NCBI GenBank assembly: GCA_945910005.1
Contig: CAMDTW010000642.1
Span: forward strand, 1,488,001 to 1,552,000
Source: Isoperla grammatica
Lineage: Eukaryota > Arthropoda > Insecta > Plecoptera > Perlodidae
DNA length: 64,000 bases
Reading direction: 5' to 3'
Position 1 is the first letter of the stretch. Each line of letters opens with the position of its first letter. Below are positions 22,902-35,980 of this stretch, piece after piece. The notes under the pieces were generated by a model. It made no database searches, was not told the origin of the DNA, and worked only from the letters and a program-made list of their open reading frames with translations. Position numbers and translations under genes: made by a program.

Positions 22902-24035
22902 TGACTTAGCGCAGGGTTTATCAAGTACAGTCACCGTCACAAGCAAGGAAACATGCGTTGTCCTGATACGTTGCATGTAGTGGCTTCTATGTCACTGACG
23001 TAACGCAGGGTTTATCAAGTACAGTCAACGTCACAAGCAAGGACACATGCGTTGTCCTGATATGTTGCATGTAGTGTCTTCTATGTCACTGACTTAGCGC
23101 AGGGTTTATAAAGTACAGTCACCGTCACACGCGAGGAAACATGCGTTGTCCTCATATGTTGCATGTAGTGGCTTCTATGTCACTGACTTAGCGCAGGGTT
23201 TATCAAGTACAGTCACCGTCAAAAGCAAGGAAACATGCGTTGTCCTCATACGTCGCATGTAGTGGCTTCTATGTCACTGACTTAGCGCAGGGTTTATCAA
23301 GTACAGTCACCGTCACAAGCGATGAAACATGCGTTGTCCTGATACGTTGCATGTAGTGGCTTTCATGTCACTGACTTAGCGCAGGGTTTATCAAGTGAAG
23401 TCACCGTCACAAGCAAGGAAACATGCGTTGTCCTGATACGTTGCATGTAGTGGCTTCTATGTCACTGACTTAGCGCAGGGTTTATCAAGTACAGTCACCG
23501 TCACAATAGAGAAAACATGCGTTGTCCTGATACGTTGCATGTAGTGGCTTCTATGTCACTGACTTAGCGCAGGGTTTATTAAGTACAGTCACCGTCACAA
23601 GCAAGGAAACATGCGTTGTCCTCATACGTTGCATGAAGTGGCTTCTATGTCACTGACTTAGCGCAGGGTTTATCAAGTACAGTCACCGTCACAAGCAAGG
23701 AAACATGAGTTGTCCTGATATGTTGCATGTAGTGGCTTCTATGTAACTGACTAAGCGCAGGGTTTATCAAGTACAGTCACCGTCACAAGCAAGGAAACAT
23801 GCAATATCCTGCTATGTTGCATGTAGTGGCTTTCATGTCACTGACTTAGCGCAGGTTTTATCAAGTACAGTCACCGTCACAAGCAAGGAAACATGCGTTT
23901 TTCTGATACGTTGCATGTAGGGGCTTCTATGTCACTTACTTAGCGCAGGGTTTATCAAGTACCGTCACCGTCACAAGCAAGGAAACATGCGTTGTCCTCA
24001 TTCGTTGCATGTAGTGGCTTCTATGTCACTGACTT

Positions 24036-24881
24036 AGCTCAGGGTTTATCAAGTACAGTCACCGTCACAAGCGAGGAAACATGCGTTGTTCTGATATGTT
24101 GCATGTAGTGGCTTTCATGTCACTGACTTAGCTCAGGGTTTATCAAGTACAGTCACCGTCAAAAGCGTAGAAACATGCGTTGTCCTCATATGTTGCATGT
24201 AGTAGCTTTCACGTCAAAGACTAAGCTTAGGGTTTATCAAGTACAGTCACCGTCACAAGCAAGGAAACTTGCGTTGTCCTGATACGTTGCATGTAGTGGC
24301 TTCTATGTCACTGACTAAGCACAGGGTTTATCGAGTACAGTCACCGTCACAAGCAAGGAAACATGCGTTGTCCTGCTACGTTTCATGTAGTGGCTTCTAT
24401 GTCACTGACTTAGCGCAGGGTTTATCGAGTACAGTCACCGTCACAAGCGAGGAAACATTCGTTGTCCTGATATGTTGCATGTAGTGGCTTTCTTGTCAAT
24501 GACATAGCGCAGGGTTTATCAAGTACAGTTACCGTCACAATAGAGGAAACATGCGATGTCCTCATATATTGCATGAAGTAGCTTCTATGTCACTGACTTA
24601 GCGCAGGGTTTATCAAGTACAGTCACCGTCACAAGCAAGGAAACATGCGTTGTCCTGATATGTTGCATGTAGTGGCTTCTATGTCACTGACTAAGCGCAG
24701 GGATTATCAAGTACAGTCACCGTCACAAGCAAGGAAACATGCGTTGTCCTGATATGTTGCATGTAGTGTCTTTCATGTCACTGACTTAGCGCAGGGTTTA
24801 TTAAGTACAGTCACCGTCACAAGCGAAGAAACATGCGGTGTTCTGATATGTTGCATGTAGTGGCTTCTATGTCACTGACTT
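24036..24881 (+). repeat. T cassette 2 (9 monomers, 846 bp)
   Basis: Unit B2. Standard form without the 188-bp duplication. Confidence 0.88.
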
Positions 24882-25961
24882 AGCCCAGGGTTTATCAAGT
24901 ACAGTCACCGTCACAATAGAGGAAACATGCGTTGTCCTGATACGTTGCATGTAGTGGCTTCTATGTCACTGACTTAGCGCAGGGTTTATCAAGTACAGTC
25001 ACCGTCACAAGCAAGTAAACATGCGTTGTCCTGATACGTTGCATGTAGTGGCTTTCATGTCACTGACTTAGTCCAGGGTTTATCAAGTACAGTCACCGTC
25101 ACAAGCAAGGAAACATGCGTTGTCCTGATACGTTGCATGTAGTGGCTTCTATGTCACTGACTTAGCGCAGGGTTTATCAAGTACAGTCACCGTCACAATA
25201 GAGAAAACATGCGTTGTCCTGATACGTTGCATGAAGTGGCTTCTATGTCACTGACTTAGCGCAGGGTTTATCAAGTACAGTCACCGTCACAAGCAAGGAA
25301 ACATGCGTTGTCCTCATACGTTGCATGAAGTGGCTTCTATGTCACTGACTTATCGCAGGGTTTATCAAGTACAGTCACCGTCACAAGCAAGGAAACATGA
25401 GTTGTCCTGATATGTTGCATGTAGTGGCTTCTATGTAACTGACTTAGCGCAGGGTTTATCCATTACAATCACCGTCACAAGCAAGGAAACATGCAATATC
25501 CTGATAGGTTGCATGTAGTGGCTTTCATGTCACTGACTTAGCGCAGGTTTTATCAAGTACAGTCACCGTCACAAGCAAGAAAACATGCGTTGTTCTGATA
25601 CGTTGCATGTAGGGGCTTCTATGTCACTAACTTAGCGCAGGGTTTATCAAGTACAGTCACCGTCACAAGCAAGGAAACATGCGTTGTCCTCATACGTTGC
25701 ATGTAGTGGCTTCTATGTCACTGACTTAGCGCAGGGTTTATCAAGTACAGTCACCGTCACAAGCGAGGAAACATGCGTTGTCCTGATACGTTGCATGTAG
25801 TGGCTTCTATGTCACTGACATAGCGCAGGGTTTATCAAGTACAGTCACCGTCACAAGCGAGGAAACATGCGTTGTCCTGATATGTTGCATTTAGTGGCTT
25901 ATATGTCACTGACTTAGCGCAGGGTTTATCAAGTACAGTCAACGTCACAAGCGAGAAAACA

Positions 25962-26056
25962 TGCGTTGTCCTGATACGTTGCATGTAGTGGTTTTCATGT
26001 CACTGACTTAGCGCAGGGGTTTATCAAGTACAGTCACCGTCACAAGCGACGAAACA
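25962..26056 (+). repeat. 95-bp monomer, block B copy 2
   Basis: 6,881 bp after copy 1, the B1-to-B2 offset after the 188-bp indel. It also has GTGGTTTTCATG, a private C-to-T change. Confidence 0.9.
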
Positions 26057-28312
26057 TGCGTTGTCCTCATATGTTGCATGTAGTGGCTTTCATGTCACTG
26101 ACTTAGCGCAGGGTTTATCAAGTTCAGTCACCGTCACAACCAAGAAAACATGCGTTGTCCTGATACGTTGCATGAAGTGGCTTCTATGTCACTGACTTAG
26201 CGCAGGGTTTATCAAGTACAGTCACCGTCACAAGCGAGGAAACATGCGTTGTCCTCATACGTTGCATGTAGTGGCCTTCATGTCACTGACTTAGCGCAGG
26301 GTTTATCAAGTACAGTCACCGTCACAAGCAAGGAAACATGCGTTGTCCTCATATTTCGCATGCAGTGGCTTCTATGTCACTGACTAAGCGCAGGGTTTAT
26401 CAAGTAAAGTCACCGTCACAAGCAAGGAAACATGCGTTGTCCTGATATGTTGCATGTAGTGGCTTCTATGTCACTGACTTAGCGCAGGGTTTATCAAGTA
26501 GAGTCACCGTCACAAGCAAGGAAACATGAGTTGTCCTGATATGTTGCATGTAGTGGCTTCTATGTCACTGACTGAGCGCAAGGTTTATCAAGTACAGTCA
26601 CCGTCACAATCGAGGAAACCTGCGTTGTCCTGATACGTTGCATATAGTGGCTTTCATGTCACTGACTTAGCGCAGGGTTTATCAAGTACAGTCACCGTCA
26701 CAAGCAAGAAAACATGCCCTGTCCTGATATGTTGCATGTAGTGGCTTCTAAGTCACTGACTTAGCGAAGGGTTTATCATGAACAGTAACCGTCACAAGCA
26801 AGGAAACATGCCTTGTCCTCATACGTTGCATGTAGTGGCTTCTATGTCACTGACTTAGCGCAAGGTTTATCAAGTACAGTCACCGTCACAAGCAAGGAAA
26901 CATGCGTTTTTCTCATACGTTGCATGTAGTGGCTTCTATGTCACTGACTTAGCGCAGGGTTTATCAAGTACAGTCACCGTCACAAGCAAGGAAACATGCG
27001 TTGTCCTGATATGTTGCATGTAGTGGCTTCTATGTCACTGACTAAGCGCAGGGTTTATCAAGTACAGTCACCGTCACAAGCAAGGAAACATGCGTTGTCC
27101 TGATATGTTGCATGTAGTGGCTTTCATGTCACTGACTTAGCGCAGGGTTTATCAAGTACAGTCACCGTCACAAGCAAGGAAACATGCGTTGTTCTGATAC
27201 GTTGCATGTAGGGGCTTCTATGTCACTGACTTAGCGCAGGGTTTATCAAGTACAGTCCCCGTCACAAGCAAGGAAACATGCGTTGTCCTCATACGTTGCA
27301 TGTAGTGGCTTCTATGTCACTGACTTAGCGCAGGGTTTATCAAGTACAGTCACCGTCACAAGCGACGAAACATGCGTTGTCCTCATATGTTGCATGTAGT
27401 GGCTTTCATGTCACTGACTTAGCGCAGGGTTTATCAAGTTCAGTCACCGTCACAACCAAGGAAACATGCGTTGTCCTGATACGTTGCATGAAGTGGCTTC
27501 TATGTCACTGACTTAGCGCAGGGTTTATCAAGTACAGTCACCGTCACAAGCGAGGAAACATGCGTTGTCCTCATACGTTGCATGTAGTGGCCTTCATGTC
27601 ACTGACTTAGCGCAGGGTTTATCAAGTACAGTCACCGTCACAAGCAAGGAAACATGCGTTGTCCTCATATGTCGCATGCAGTGGCTTCTATGTCACTGAC
27701 TTAGCGCAGGGTTTATCAAGTACAGTCACCGTCACAAGCAAGGAAACATGCGTTGTCCTGATATGTTTTATGTAGTGGCTTCTATGTCACTGACTTAGCG
27801 CAGGGTTTATCAAGTACAGTCACCGTCACAAGCAAGGAAACATGAGTTGTCCTGATATGTTGCATGTAGTGGCTTCTATGTCACTGACTAAGCGCAAGGT
27901 TTATCAAGTACAGTCACCGTCACAATCGAGGAAACCTGCGTTGTCCTGATACGTTGCATATAGTGGCTTTCATGTCACTGACTTAGCGCAGGGTTTATCA
28001 AGTACAGTCACCGTCACAAGCAAGAAAACATGCGTTGTCCTGATATGTTGCATGTAGTGGCTTCTAAGTCACTGACTTAGCGAAGGGTTTATCAAGTACA
28101 GTCACCGTCACAAGCAAGGAAACATGCGTTGTTCTGATACGTTGCATGTAGGGGCTTCTATGTCACTGACTTAGCGCAGGGTTTATCAAGAACAGTCCCC
28201 GTCACAAGCAAGGAAACATGCGTTGTCCTCATACGTTGCATGAAGTGGCTTCTATGTCACTGACTTAGCGCAGGGTTTATCAAGTACAGTCACCGTCACA
28301 AGCGAGGAAACA

Positions 28313-28369
28313 TGCGTACTGTACTATGTATGCGTATCAAGTACAGTCACCGTCACAAGCGAGGAAACC
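28313..28369 (+). repeat. 57-bp truncated monomer 8
   Basis: 5,791 bp after copy 7; 93-mer at 28464-28556. It is the last copy before a 12.9-kb interval without one. Confidence 0.92.
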
Positions 28370-29826
28370 TGCGTTGTCCTGATACGTTGCATATAGTGGC
28401 TTTCATCTCACTGACTTAGCGCAGGGTTTATCAAGTACAGTCACCGTCACAAGCAAGGAAACATGCGTTGTCCTGATATGTTCATGTAGTGGCTTTTAAG
28501 TCACTGACTTAGCGCAAGGTTTATCAAGTACAGTCACCGTCACAAGCAAGGAAACATGCGTTGTCCTCATTGGTTGCATGTAGTGGCTTTCATGTCATTG
28601 ACTTAGCGCAGGGTTTATCAAGTACAGTCACCGTCACAAGCAAGGAAACATGCGTTTTCCTCATACGTTGCATGTAGTGGCTTCTATGTCACTGACTTAG
28701 CGCAGGGTTTATCAAGTACAGTCACCGTCACAAGCAAGGAAACATGCGTTGTCCTGATACGTTGCATGTAGTGGCTTCTATGTCACTGACGTAACGCAGG
28801 GTTTATCAAGTACAGTCAACGTCACAAGCAAGGAAACATGCGTTGTCCTGATATGTTGCATGTAGTGTCTTCTATGTCACTGACTTAGCGCAGGGTTTAT
28901 AAAGTACAGTCACCGTCACACGCGAGGAAACATGCGTTGTCCTCATATGTTGCATGTAGTGGCTTCTATGTCACTGACTTAGCGCAGGGTTTATCAAGTA
29001 CAGTCACCGTCAAAAGCAAGGAAACATGCGTTGTCCTCATACGTCGCATGTAGTGGCTTCTATGTCACTGACTTAGCGCAGGGTTTATCAAGTACAGTCA
29101 CCGTCACAAGCGATGAAACATGCGTTGTCCTGATACGTTGCATGTAGTGGCTTTCATGTCACTGACTTAGCGCAGGGTTTATCAAGTGAAGTCACCGTCA
29201 CAAGCAAGGAAACATGCGTTGTCCTGATACGTTGCATGTAGTGGCTTCTATGTCACTGACTTAGCGCAGGGTTTATCAAGTACAGTCACCGTCACAATAG
29301 AGAAAACATGCGTTGTCCTGATACGTTGCATGTAGTGGCTTCTATGTCACTGACTTAGCGCAGGGTTTATTAAGTACAGTCACCGTCACAAGCAAGGAAA
29401 CATGCGTTGTCCTCATACGTTGCATGAAGTGGCTTCTATGTCACTGACTTAGCGCAGGGTTTATCAAGTACAGTCACCGTCACAAGCAAGGAAACATGAG
29501 TTGTCCTGATATGTTGCATGTAGTGGCTTCTATGTAACTGACTAAGCGCAGGGTTTATCAAGTACAGTCACCGTCACAAGCAAGGAAACATGCAATATCC
29601 TGCTATGTTGCATGTAGTGGCTTTCATGTCACTGACTTAGCGCAGGTTTTATCAAGTACAGTCACCGTCACAAGCAAGGAAACATGCGTTTTTCTGATAC
29701 GTTGCATGTAGGGGCTTCTATGTCACTTACTTAGCGCAGGGTTTATCAAGTACCGTCACCGTCACAAGCAAGGAAACATGCGTTGTCCTCATTCGTTGCA
29801 TGTAGTGGCTTCTATGTCACTGACTT

Positions 29827-30672
29827 AGCTCAGGGTTTATCAAGTACAGTCACCGTCACAAGCGAGGAAACATGCGTTGTTCTGATATGTTGCATGTAGT
29901 GGCTTTCATGTCACTGACTTAGCTCAGGGTTTATCAAGTACAGTCACCGTCAAAAGCGTAGAAACATGCGTTGTCCTCATATGTTGCATGTAGTAGCTTT
30001 CACGTCAAAGACTAAGCTTAGGGTTTATCAAGTACAGTCACCGTCACAAGCAAGGAAACTTGCGTTGTCCTGATACGTTGCATGTAGTGGCTTCTATGTC
30101 ACTGACTAAGCACAGGGTTTATCGAGTACAGTCACCGTCACAAGCAAGGAAACATGCGTTGTCCTGCTACGTTTCATGTAGTGGCTTCTATGTCACTGAC
30201 TTAGCGCAGGGTTTATCGAGTACAGTCACCGTCACAAGCGAGGAAACATTCGTTGTCCTGATATGTTGCATGTAGTGGCTTTCTTGTCAATGACATAGCG
30301 CAGGGTTTATCAAGTACAGTTACCGTCACAAAAGAGGAAACATGCGATGTCCTCATATATTGCATGAAGTAGCTTCTATGTCACTGACTTAGCGCAGGGT
30401 TTATCAAGTACAGTCACCGTCACAAGCAAGGAAACATGCGTTGTCCTGATATGTTGCATGTAGTGGCTTCTATGTCACTGACTAAGCGCAGGGATTATCA
30501 AGTACAGTCACCGTCACAAGCAAGGAAACATGCGTTGTCCTGATATGTTGCATGTAGTGTCTTTCATGTCACTGACTTAGCGCAGGGTTTATTAAGTACA
30601 GTCACCGTCACAAGCGAAGAAACATGCGGTGTTCTGATATGTTGCATGTAGTGGCTTCTATGTCACTGACTT
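29827..30672 (+). repeat. T cassette 3 (846 bp)
   Basis: 5,791 bp after cassette 2. Private change ACAAAAGAGG in the monomer before GCGATGTCC. Confidence 0.88.
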
Positions 30673-31752
30673 AGCCCAGGGTTTATCAAGTACAGTCACC
30701 GTCACAATAGAGGAAACATGCGTTGTCCTGATACGTTGCATGTAGTGGCTTCTATGTCACTGACTTAGCGCAGGGTTTATCAAGTACAGTCACCGTCACA
30801 AGCAAGTAAACATGCGTTGTCCTGATACGTTGCATGTAGTGGCTTTCATGTCACTGACTTAGTCCAGGGTTTATCAAGTACAGTCACCGTCACAAGCAAG
30901 GAAACATGCGTTGTCCTGATACGTTGCATGTAGTGGCTTCTATGTCACTGACTTAGCGCAGGGTTTATCAAGTACAGTCACCGTCACAATAGAGAAAACA
31001 TGCGTTGTCCTGATACGTTGCATGAAGTGGCTTCTATGTCACTGACTTAGCGCAGGGTTTATCAAGTACAGTCACCGTCACAAGCAAGGAAACATGCGTT
31101 GTCCTCATACGTTGCATGAAGTGGCTTCTATGTCACTGACTTATCGCAGGGTTTATCAAGTACAGTCACCGTCACAAGCAAGGAAACATGAGTTGTCCTG
31201 ATATGTTGCATGTAGTGGCTTCTATGTAACTGACTTAGCGCAGGGTTTATCCATTACAATCACCGTCACAAGCAAGGAAACATGCAATATCCTGATAGGT
31301 TGCATGTAGTGGCTTTCATGTCACTGACTTAGCGCAGGTTTTATCAAGTACAGTCACCGTCACAAGCAAGAAAACATGCGTTGTTCTGATACGTTGCATG
31401 TAGGGGCTTCTATGTCACTAACTTAGCGCAGGGTTTATCAAGTACAGTCACCGTCACAAGCAAGGAAACATGCGTTGTCCTCATACGTTGCATGTAGTGG
31501 CTTCTATGTCACTGACTTAGCGCAGGGTTTATCAAGTACAGTCACCGTCACAAGCGAGGAAACATGCGTTGTCCTGATACGTTGCATGTAGTGGCTTCTA
31601 TGTCACTGACATAGCGCAGGGTTTATCAAGTACAGTCACCGTCACAAGCGAGGAAACATGCGTTGTCCTGATATGTTGCATTTAGTGGCTTATATGTCAC
31701 TGACTTAGCGCAGGGTTTATCAAGTACAGTCAACGTCACAAGCGAGAAAACA

Positions 31753-31847
31753 TGCGTTGTCCTGATACGTTGCATGTAGTGGCTTTCATGTCACTGACTT
31801 AGCGCAGGGGTTTATCAAGTACAGTCACCGTCACAAGCGACGAAACA
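31753..31847 (+). repeat. 95-bp monomer, block B copy 3
   Basis: 5,791 bp after copy 2; last occurrence in the window. Confidence 0.9.
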
Positions 31848-33915
31848 TGCGTTGTCCTCATATGTTGCATGTAGTGGCTTTCATGTCACTGACTTAGCGC
31901 AGGGTTTATCAAGTTCAGTCACCGTCACAACCAAGAAAACATGCGTTGTCCTGATACGTTGCATGAAGTGGCTTCTATGTCACTGACTTAGCGCAGGGTT
32001 TATCAAGTACAGTCACCGTCACAAGCGAGGAAACATGCGTTGTCCTCATACGTTGCATGTAGTGGCCTTCATGTCACTGACTTAGCGCAGGGTTTATCAA
32101 GTACAGTCACCGTCACAAGCAAGGAAACATGCGTTGTCCTCATATTTCGCATGCAGTGGCTTCTATGTCACTGACTAAGCGCAGGGTTTATCAAGTAAAG
32201 TCACCGTCACAAGCAAGGAAACATGCGTTGTCCTGATATGTTGCATGTAGTGGCTTCTATGTCACTGACTTAGCGCAGGGTTTATCAAGTAGAGTCACCG
32301 TCACAAGCAAGGAAACATGAGTTGTCCTGATATGTTGCATGTAGTGGCTTCTATGTCACTGACTGAGCGCAAGGTTTATCAAGTACAGTCACCGTCACAA
32401 TCGAGGAAACCTGCGTTGTCCTGATACGTTGCATATAGTGGCTTTCATGTCACTGACTTAGCGCAGGGTTTATCAAGTACAGTCACCGTCACAAGCAAGA
32501 AAACATGCCCTGTCCTGATATGTTGCATGTAGTGGCTTCTAAGTCACTGACTTAGCGAAGGGTTTATCATGTACAGTAACCGTCACAAGCAAGGAAACAT
32601 GCCTTGTCCTCATACGTTGCATGTAGTGGCTTCTATGTCACTGACTTAGCGCAAGGTTTATCAAGTACAGTCACCGTCACAAGCAAGGAAACATGCGTTT
32701 TTCTCATACGTTGCATGTAGTGGCTTCTATGTCACTGACTTAGCGCAGGGTTTATCAAGTACAGTCACCGTCACAAGCAAGGAAACATGCGTTGTCCTGA
32801 TATGTTGCATGTAGTGGCTTCTATGTCACTGACTAAGCGCAGGGTTTATCAAGTACAGTCACCGTCACAAGCAAGGAAACATGCGTTGTCCTGATATGTT
32901 GCATGTAGTGGCTTTCATGTCACTGACTTAGCGCAGGGTTTATCAAGTACAGTCACCGTCACAAGCAAGGAAACATGCGTTGTTCTGATACGTTGCATGT
33001 AGGGGCTTCTATGTCACTGACTTAGCGCAGGGTTTATCAAGTACAGTCCCCGTCACAAGCAAGGAAACATGCGTTGTCCTCATACGTTGCATGTAGTGGC
33101 TTCTATGTCACTGACTTAGCGCAGGGTTTATCAAGTACAGTCACCGTCACAAGCGAGGAAACATGCGTTGTCCTGATACGTTGCATGTAGTGGCTTCTAT
33201 GTCACTGACTTAGCGCAGGTTTTATCAAGTACAGTCACCGTCACAAGCGAGGAAACATTCGTTGTCCTGATATGTTGCATTAAGTGGCTTATATGTCACT
33301 GACTTAGCGCAGGGTTTATCAAGTACAGTCAACGTCACAAGCGAGAAAACATGCGTTGTCCTGATACGTTGCATGTAGTGGCTTTCATGTCACTGACTTA
33401 GCGCAGGGTTTATCAAGTACAGTCACCGTCACAAGCGACGAAACATGCGTTGTCGTAATATGTTGCATGTAGTGGCTTTCATGTCACTGACTTAGCGCAG
33501 GGTTTATCAAGTTCAGTCACCGTCACAACCAAGGAAACATGCGTTGTCCTGACACGTTGCATGTAGTGGCTTCTATAACACTGACTTAGCGCAGGGTTTG
33601 TCAAATACAGTCACCGTCACAAGCGAGGAAACATGCGTAGTCCTCATACGTTGCATGTAGTGGCCTTCATGTCACTGACTTAGGGCAGGGTTTATCAAGT
33701 ACAGTCACCGTCACAAGCAAGGAAACATGAGTTGTCCTGATATTTTGGATGTAGTGGCTTCTATGTCACTGACTTAGCGCAAGGTTTATCAAGTACAGTC
33801 ACCGTCACAAGCGAGGAAACCTGCGTTGTCCTGATACGTTGCATATAGTGGCTTTCATCTCACTGACTTAGCGCAGGGTTTATCAAGTACAGTCACCGTC
33901 ACAAGCAAGGAAACA

Positions 33916-34008
33916 TGCGTTGTCCTGATATGTTCATGTAGTGGCTTTTAAGTCACTGACTTAGCGCAGGGTTTATCAAGTACAGTCACCGTCACAAGCA
34001 AGGAAACA
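33916..34008 (+). repeat. 93-bp monomer without a 57-mer
   Basis: GTTCATG/TTTTAAG monomer in mosaic block M, preceded by a GCATATAGTGG monomer as usual, but the 57-mer has been lost or never existed here. Confidence 0.85.
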
Positions 34009-35512
34009 TGCGTTGTCCTCATACGTTGCATGTAGGGGCTTCTATGTCACTGACTTAGCGCAAGGTTTATCAAGTACAGTCACCGTCACAAGCAAGGAAA
34101 CATGCGTTGTCCTCATACGTTGCATGTAGTGGCTTTCATGTCATTGACTTAGCGCAGGGTTTATCAAGTACAGTCACCGTCACAAGCAAGGAAACATGCG
34201 TTTTCCTCATACGTTGCATGTAGTGGCTTCTATGTCACTGCCTTAGCGCAGGGTTTATTAAGTACAGTCACCGTCACAAGCAAGGAAACATGCGTTGTCC
34301 TGATACGTTGCATGTAGTGGCTTCTATGTCACTGACTAAACGCAGGGTTTATCAAGTACAGTCAACGTCACAAGCAAGGAAACATGCGTTGTCCTGATAT
34401 GTTGCATGTAGTGGCTTCTATGTCACTGACTTAGCGCAGGGTTTATCAAGTTCAGTCACCGTCACAAGCAAGGAAACATGCGTTGTCCTCATACGTTGCA
34501 TGTAGTGGCTTCTATGTCACTGACTTAGCGCAGGGTTTATCAAGTACAGTCACCGTCACAAGCAAGGAAACATGAGTTGTCCTGATATGTTGCATGTAGT
34601 GGCTTCTATGTAACTGACTAAGCGCAGGGTTTATCAAGTACAGTCACCGTCACAAGCAAGGAAACATGCAATATCCTGATATGTTGCATGTAGTGGCTTT
34701 CATGTCACTGACTTAGCGCAGGTTTTATCAAGTACAGTCACCGTCACAAGCAAGGAAACATGCGTTGTTCTGATACGTTGCATGTAGGGGCTTCTATGTC
34801 ACTTACTTAGCGCAGGGTTTATCAAGTACAGTCACCGTAACAAGCAAGGAAACATGCGTAGTCCTCATACGTTGCATGTAGTGGCTTCTATGTCACTGAC
34901 TTAGCGCAGGGTTTATCAAGTTCAGTCACCGTCACAAGCGAGGAAACATGCGTTGTCCTGATACGTTGCATGTAGTGGCTTCTATGTCACTGACTTAGCG
35001 CAGGGTTTATCAAGTACAGTCACCGTCACAAGCGAGGAAACATGCGTTGTCCTGATATGTTGCATTTAGTGGCTTATATGTCACTGACTTAGCGCAGGGT
35101 TTATCAAGTACAGTCAACGTCACAAGCGAGAAAACATGCGTTGTCCTGATACGTTGCATGTAGTGGCTTTCATGTCACTGACTTAGCGCAGGGTTTATCA
35201 AGTACAGTCACCGTCACAAGCGACGAAACATGCGTTGTCCTCATATGTTGCATGTAGTGGCTTTCATGTCACTGACTTAGCGCAGGGTTTATCAAGTTCA
35301 GTCACCGTCACAACCAAGGAAACATACGTTGTCCTGATACGTTGCATGAAGTGGCTTCTATGTCACTGACTTAGCGCAGGGTTTATCAAGTACAGTCACC
35401 GTCACAAGCGAGGAAACATGCGTTGTCCTCATCCGTTGCAAGTAGTGGCCTTCATGTCACTGACTTAGCGCAGGGTTTATCAAGTACAGTCACCGTCACA
35501 AGCAAGGAAACA

Positions 35513-35605
35513 TGCTTTGTCCTCATATGTCGCATGCAGTGGCTTCTATGTCACTGACTTAGCCAGGGTTTATCAAGTACAGTCACCGTCACAAGCAAGG
35601 AAACA
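35513..35605 (+). repeat. 93-bp monomer with private deletion (mosaic block)
   Basis: TTAGCCAGGG lacks one base relative to TTAGCGCAGGG. Seen once only. Confidence 0.85.
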
Positions 35606-35887
35606 TGCGTTGTCCTGATATGTTGCATGTAGTGGCTTCTATGTCACTGACTTAAAGCAGGGTTTATCAAGTACAGTCACCGTCACAAGCAAGGAAACAT
35701 GAGTTGTCCTGATATGTTGCATGTAGTGGCTTCTATGTCACTGACTAAGCGCAAGGTTTATCAAGTACAGTCACCGTCACAATCTAGGAAACCTGCGTTG
35801 TCCTGATACGTTGCATATAGTGGCTTTCATGTCACTGACTTAGCGCAGGGTTTATCAAGTACAGTCACCGTCACAAGCAAGAAAACA

Positions 35888-35980
35888 TGCGTTGTCCTGA
35901 TATGTTGCATGTAGTGGCTTCTAAGTCACTGACTTAGCGAAGGGTTTATCATGTACAGTAACCGTCACAAGCAAGGAACA
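35888..35980 (+). repeat. 93-bp monomer with private deletion (mosaic block)
   Basis: The tail reads AAGGAACATGCC, one A short of AAGGAAACATG. Seen once only. Confidence 0.85.

Larger units (their letters stand above)
15979..23047 (+). repeat. HOR unit B1 (76 monomers, enlarged)
   Basis: 7,069 bp: 71 full monomers, one 95-mer, two 93-mers and two 57-mers. The excess over the 62-monomer unit is explained by a 188-bp duplication near 17.6-17.9 kb and a 1,090-bp (12-monomer) duplication at 20722-22901. Confidence 0.83.
21812..27365 (+). repeat. Block B long repeat, first member (spacing 5,791 bp)
   Basis: Matches 27603-33156. At least five single-base differences were seen: GGACACATGC versus GGAAACATGC (23043), ATAGAGG versus AAAGAGG (24541), GGTTTTCATG versus GGCTTTCATG, ATCATGAACAG versus ATCATGTACAG, and TCAAGTACAG versus TCAAGAACAG. 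That is about 99.9 percent identity. Confidence 0.83.
23048..28838 (+). repeat. HOR unit B2 (62 monomers)
   Basis: 5,791 bp: 59 full monomers, one 95-mer (25962), one 57-mer (28313) and one 93-mer (28464). Taken as the block B standard. Its first monomer begins after GGACACATGC, a private A-to-C change at the preceding junction. Confidence 0.85.
15979..33156 (+). repeat. Block B: long HOR family with one T cassette and a 95-bp monomer
   Basis: Units start at 15979, 23048 and 28839. Compared with block A they have 9 extra monomers after the TCCTCATTCG monomer, 14 extra monomers created by a diverged internal duplication, and one fewer monomer between the 57-mer and L. The net gain is 22 monomers, which agrees with 62 versus 40. 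A one-base insertion (GCGCAGGGGTTT) marks each unit. Copies are very alike over long distances. Confidence 0.85.
27603..33156 (+). repeat. Block B long repeat, second member
   Basis: Collinear with 21812-27365. The match ends at 33157, where GCGACGAAAC is expected but GCGAGGAAAC is found and mosaic block M begins. The last roughly 240 bp of the unit is therefore missing or replaced, and this is not a clean complete duplicate. Confidence 0.82.
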
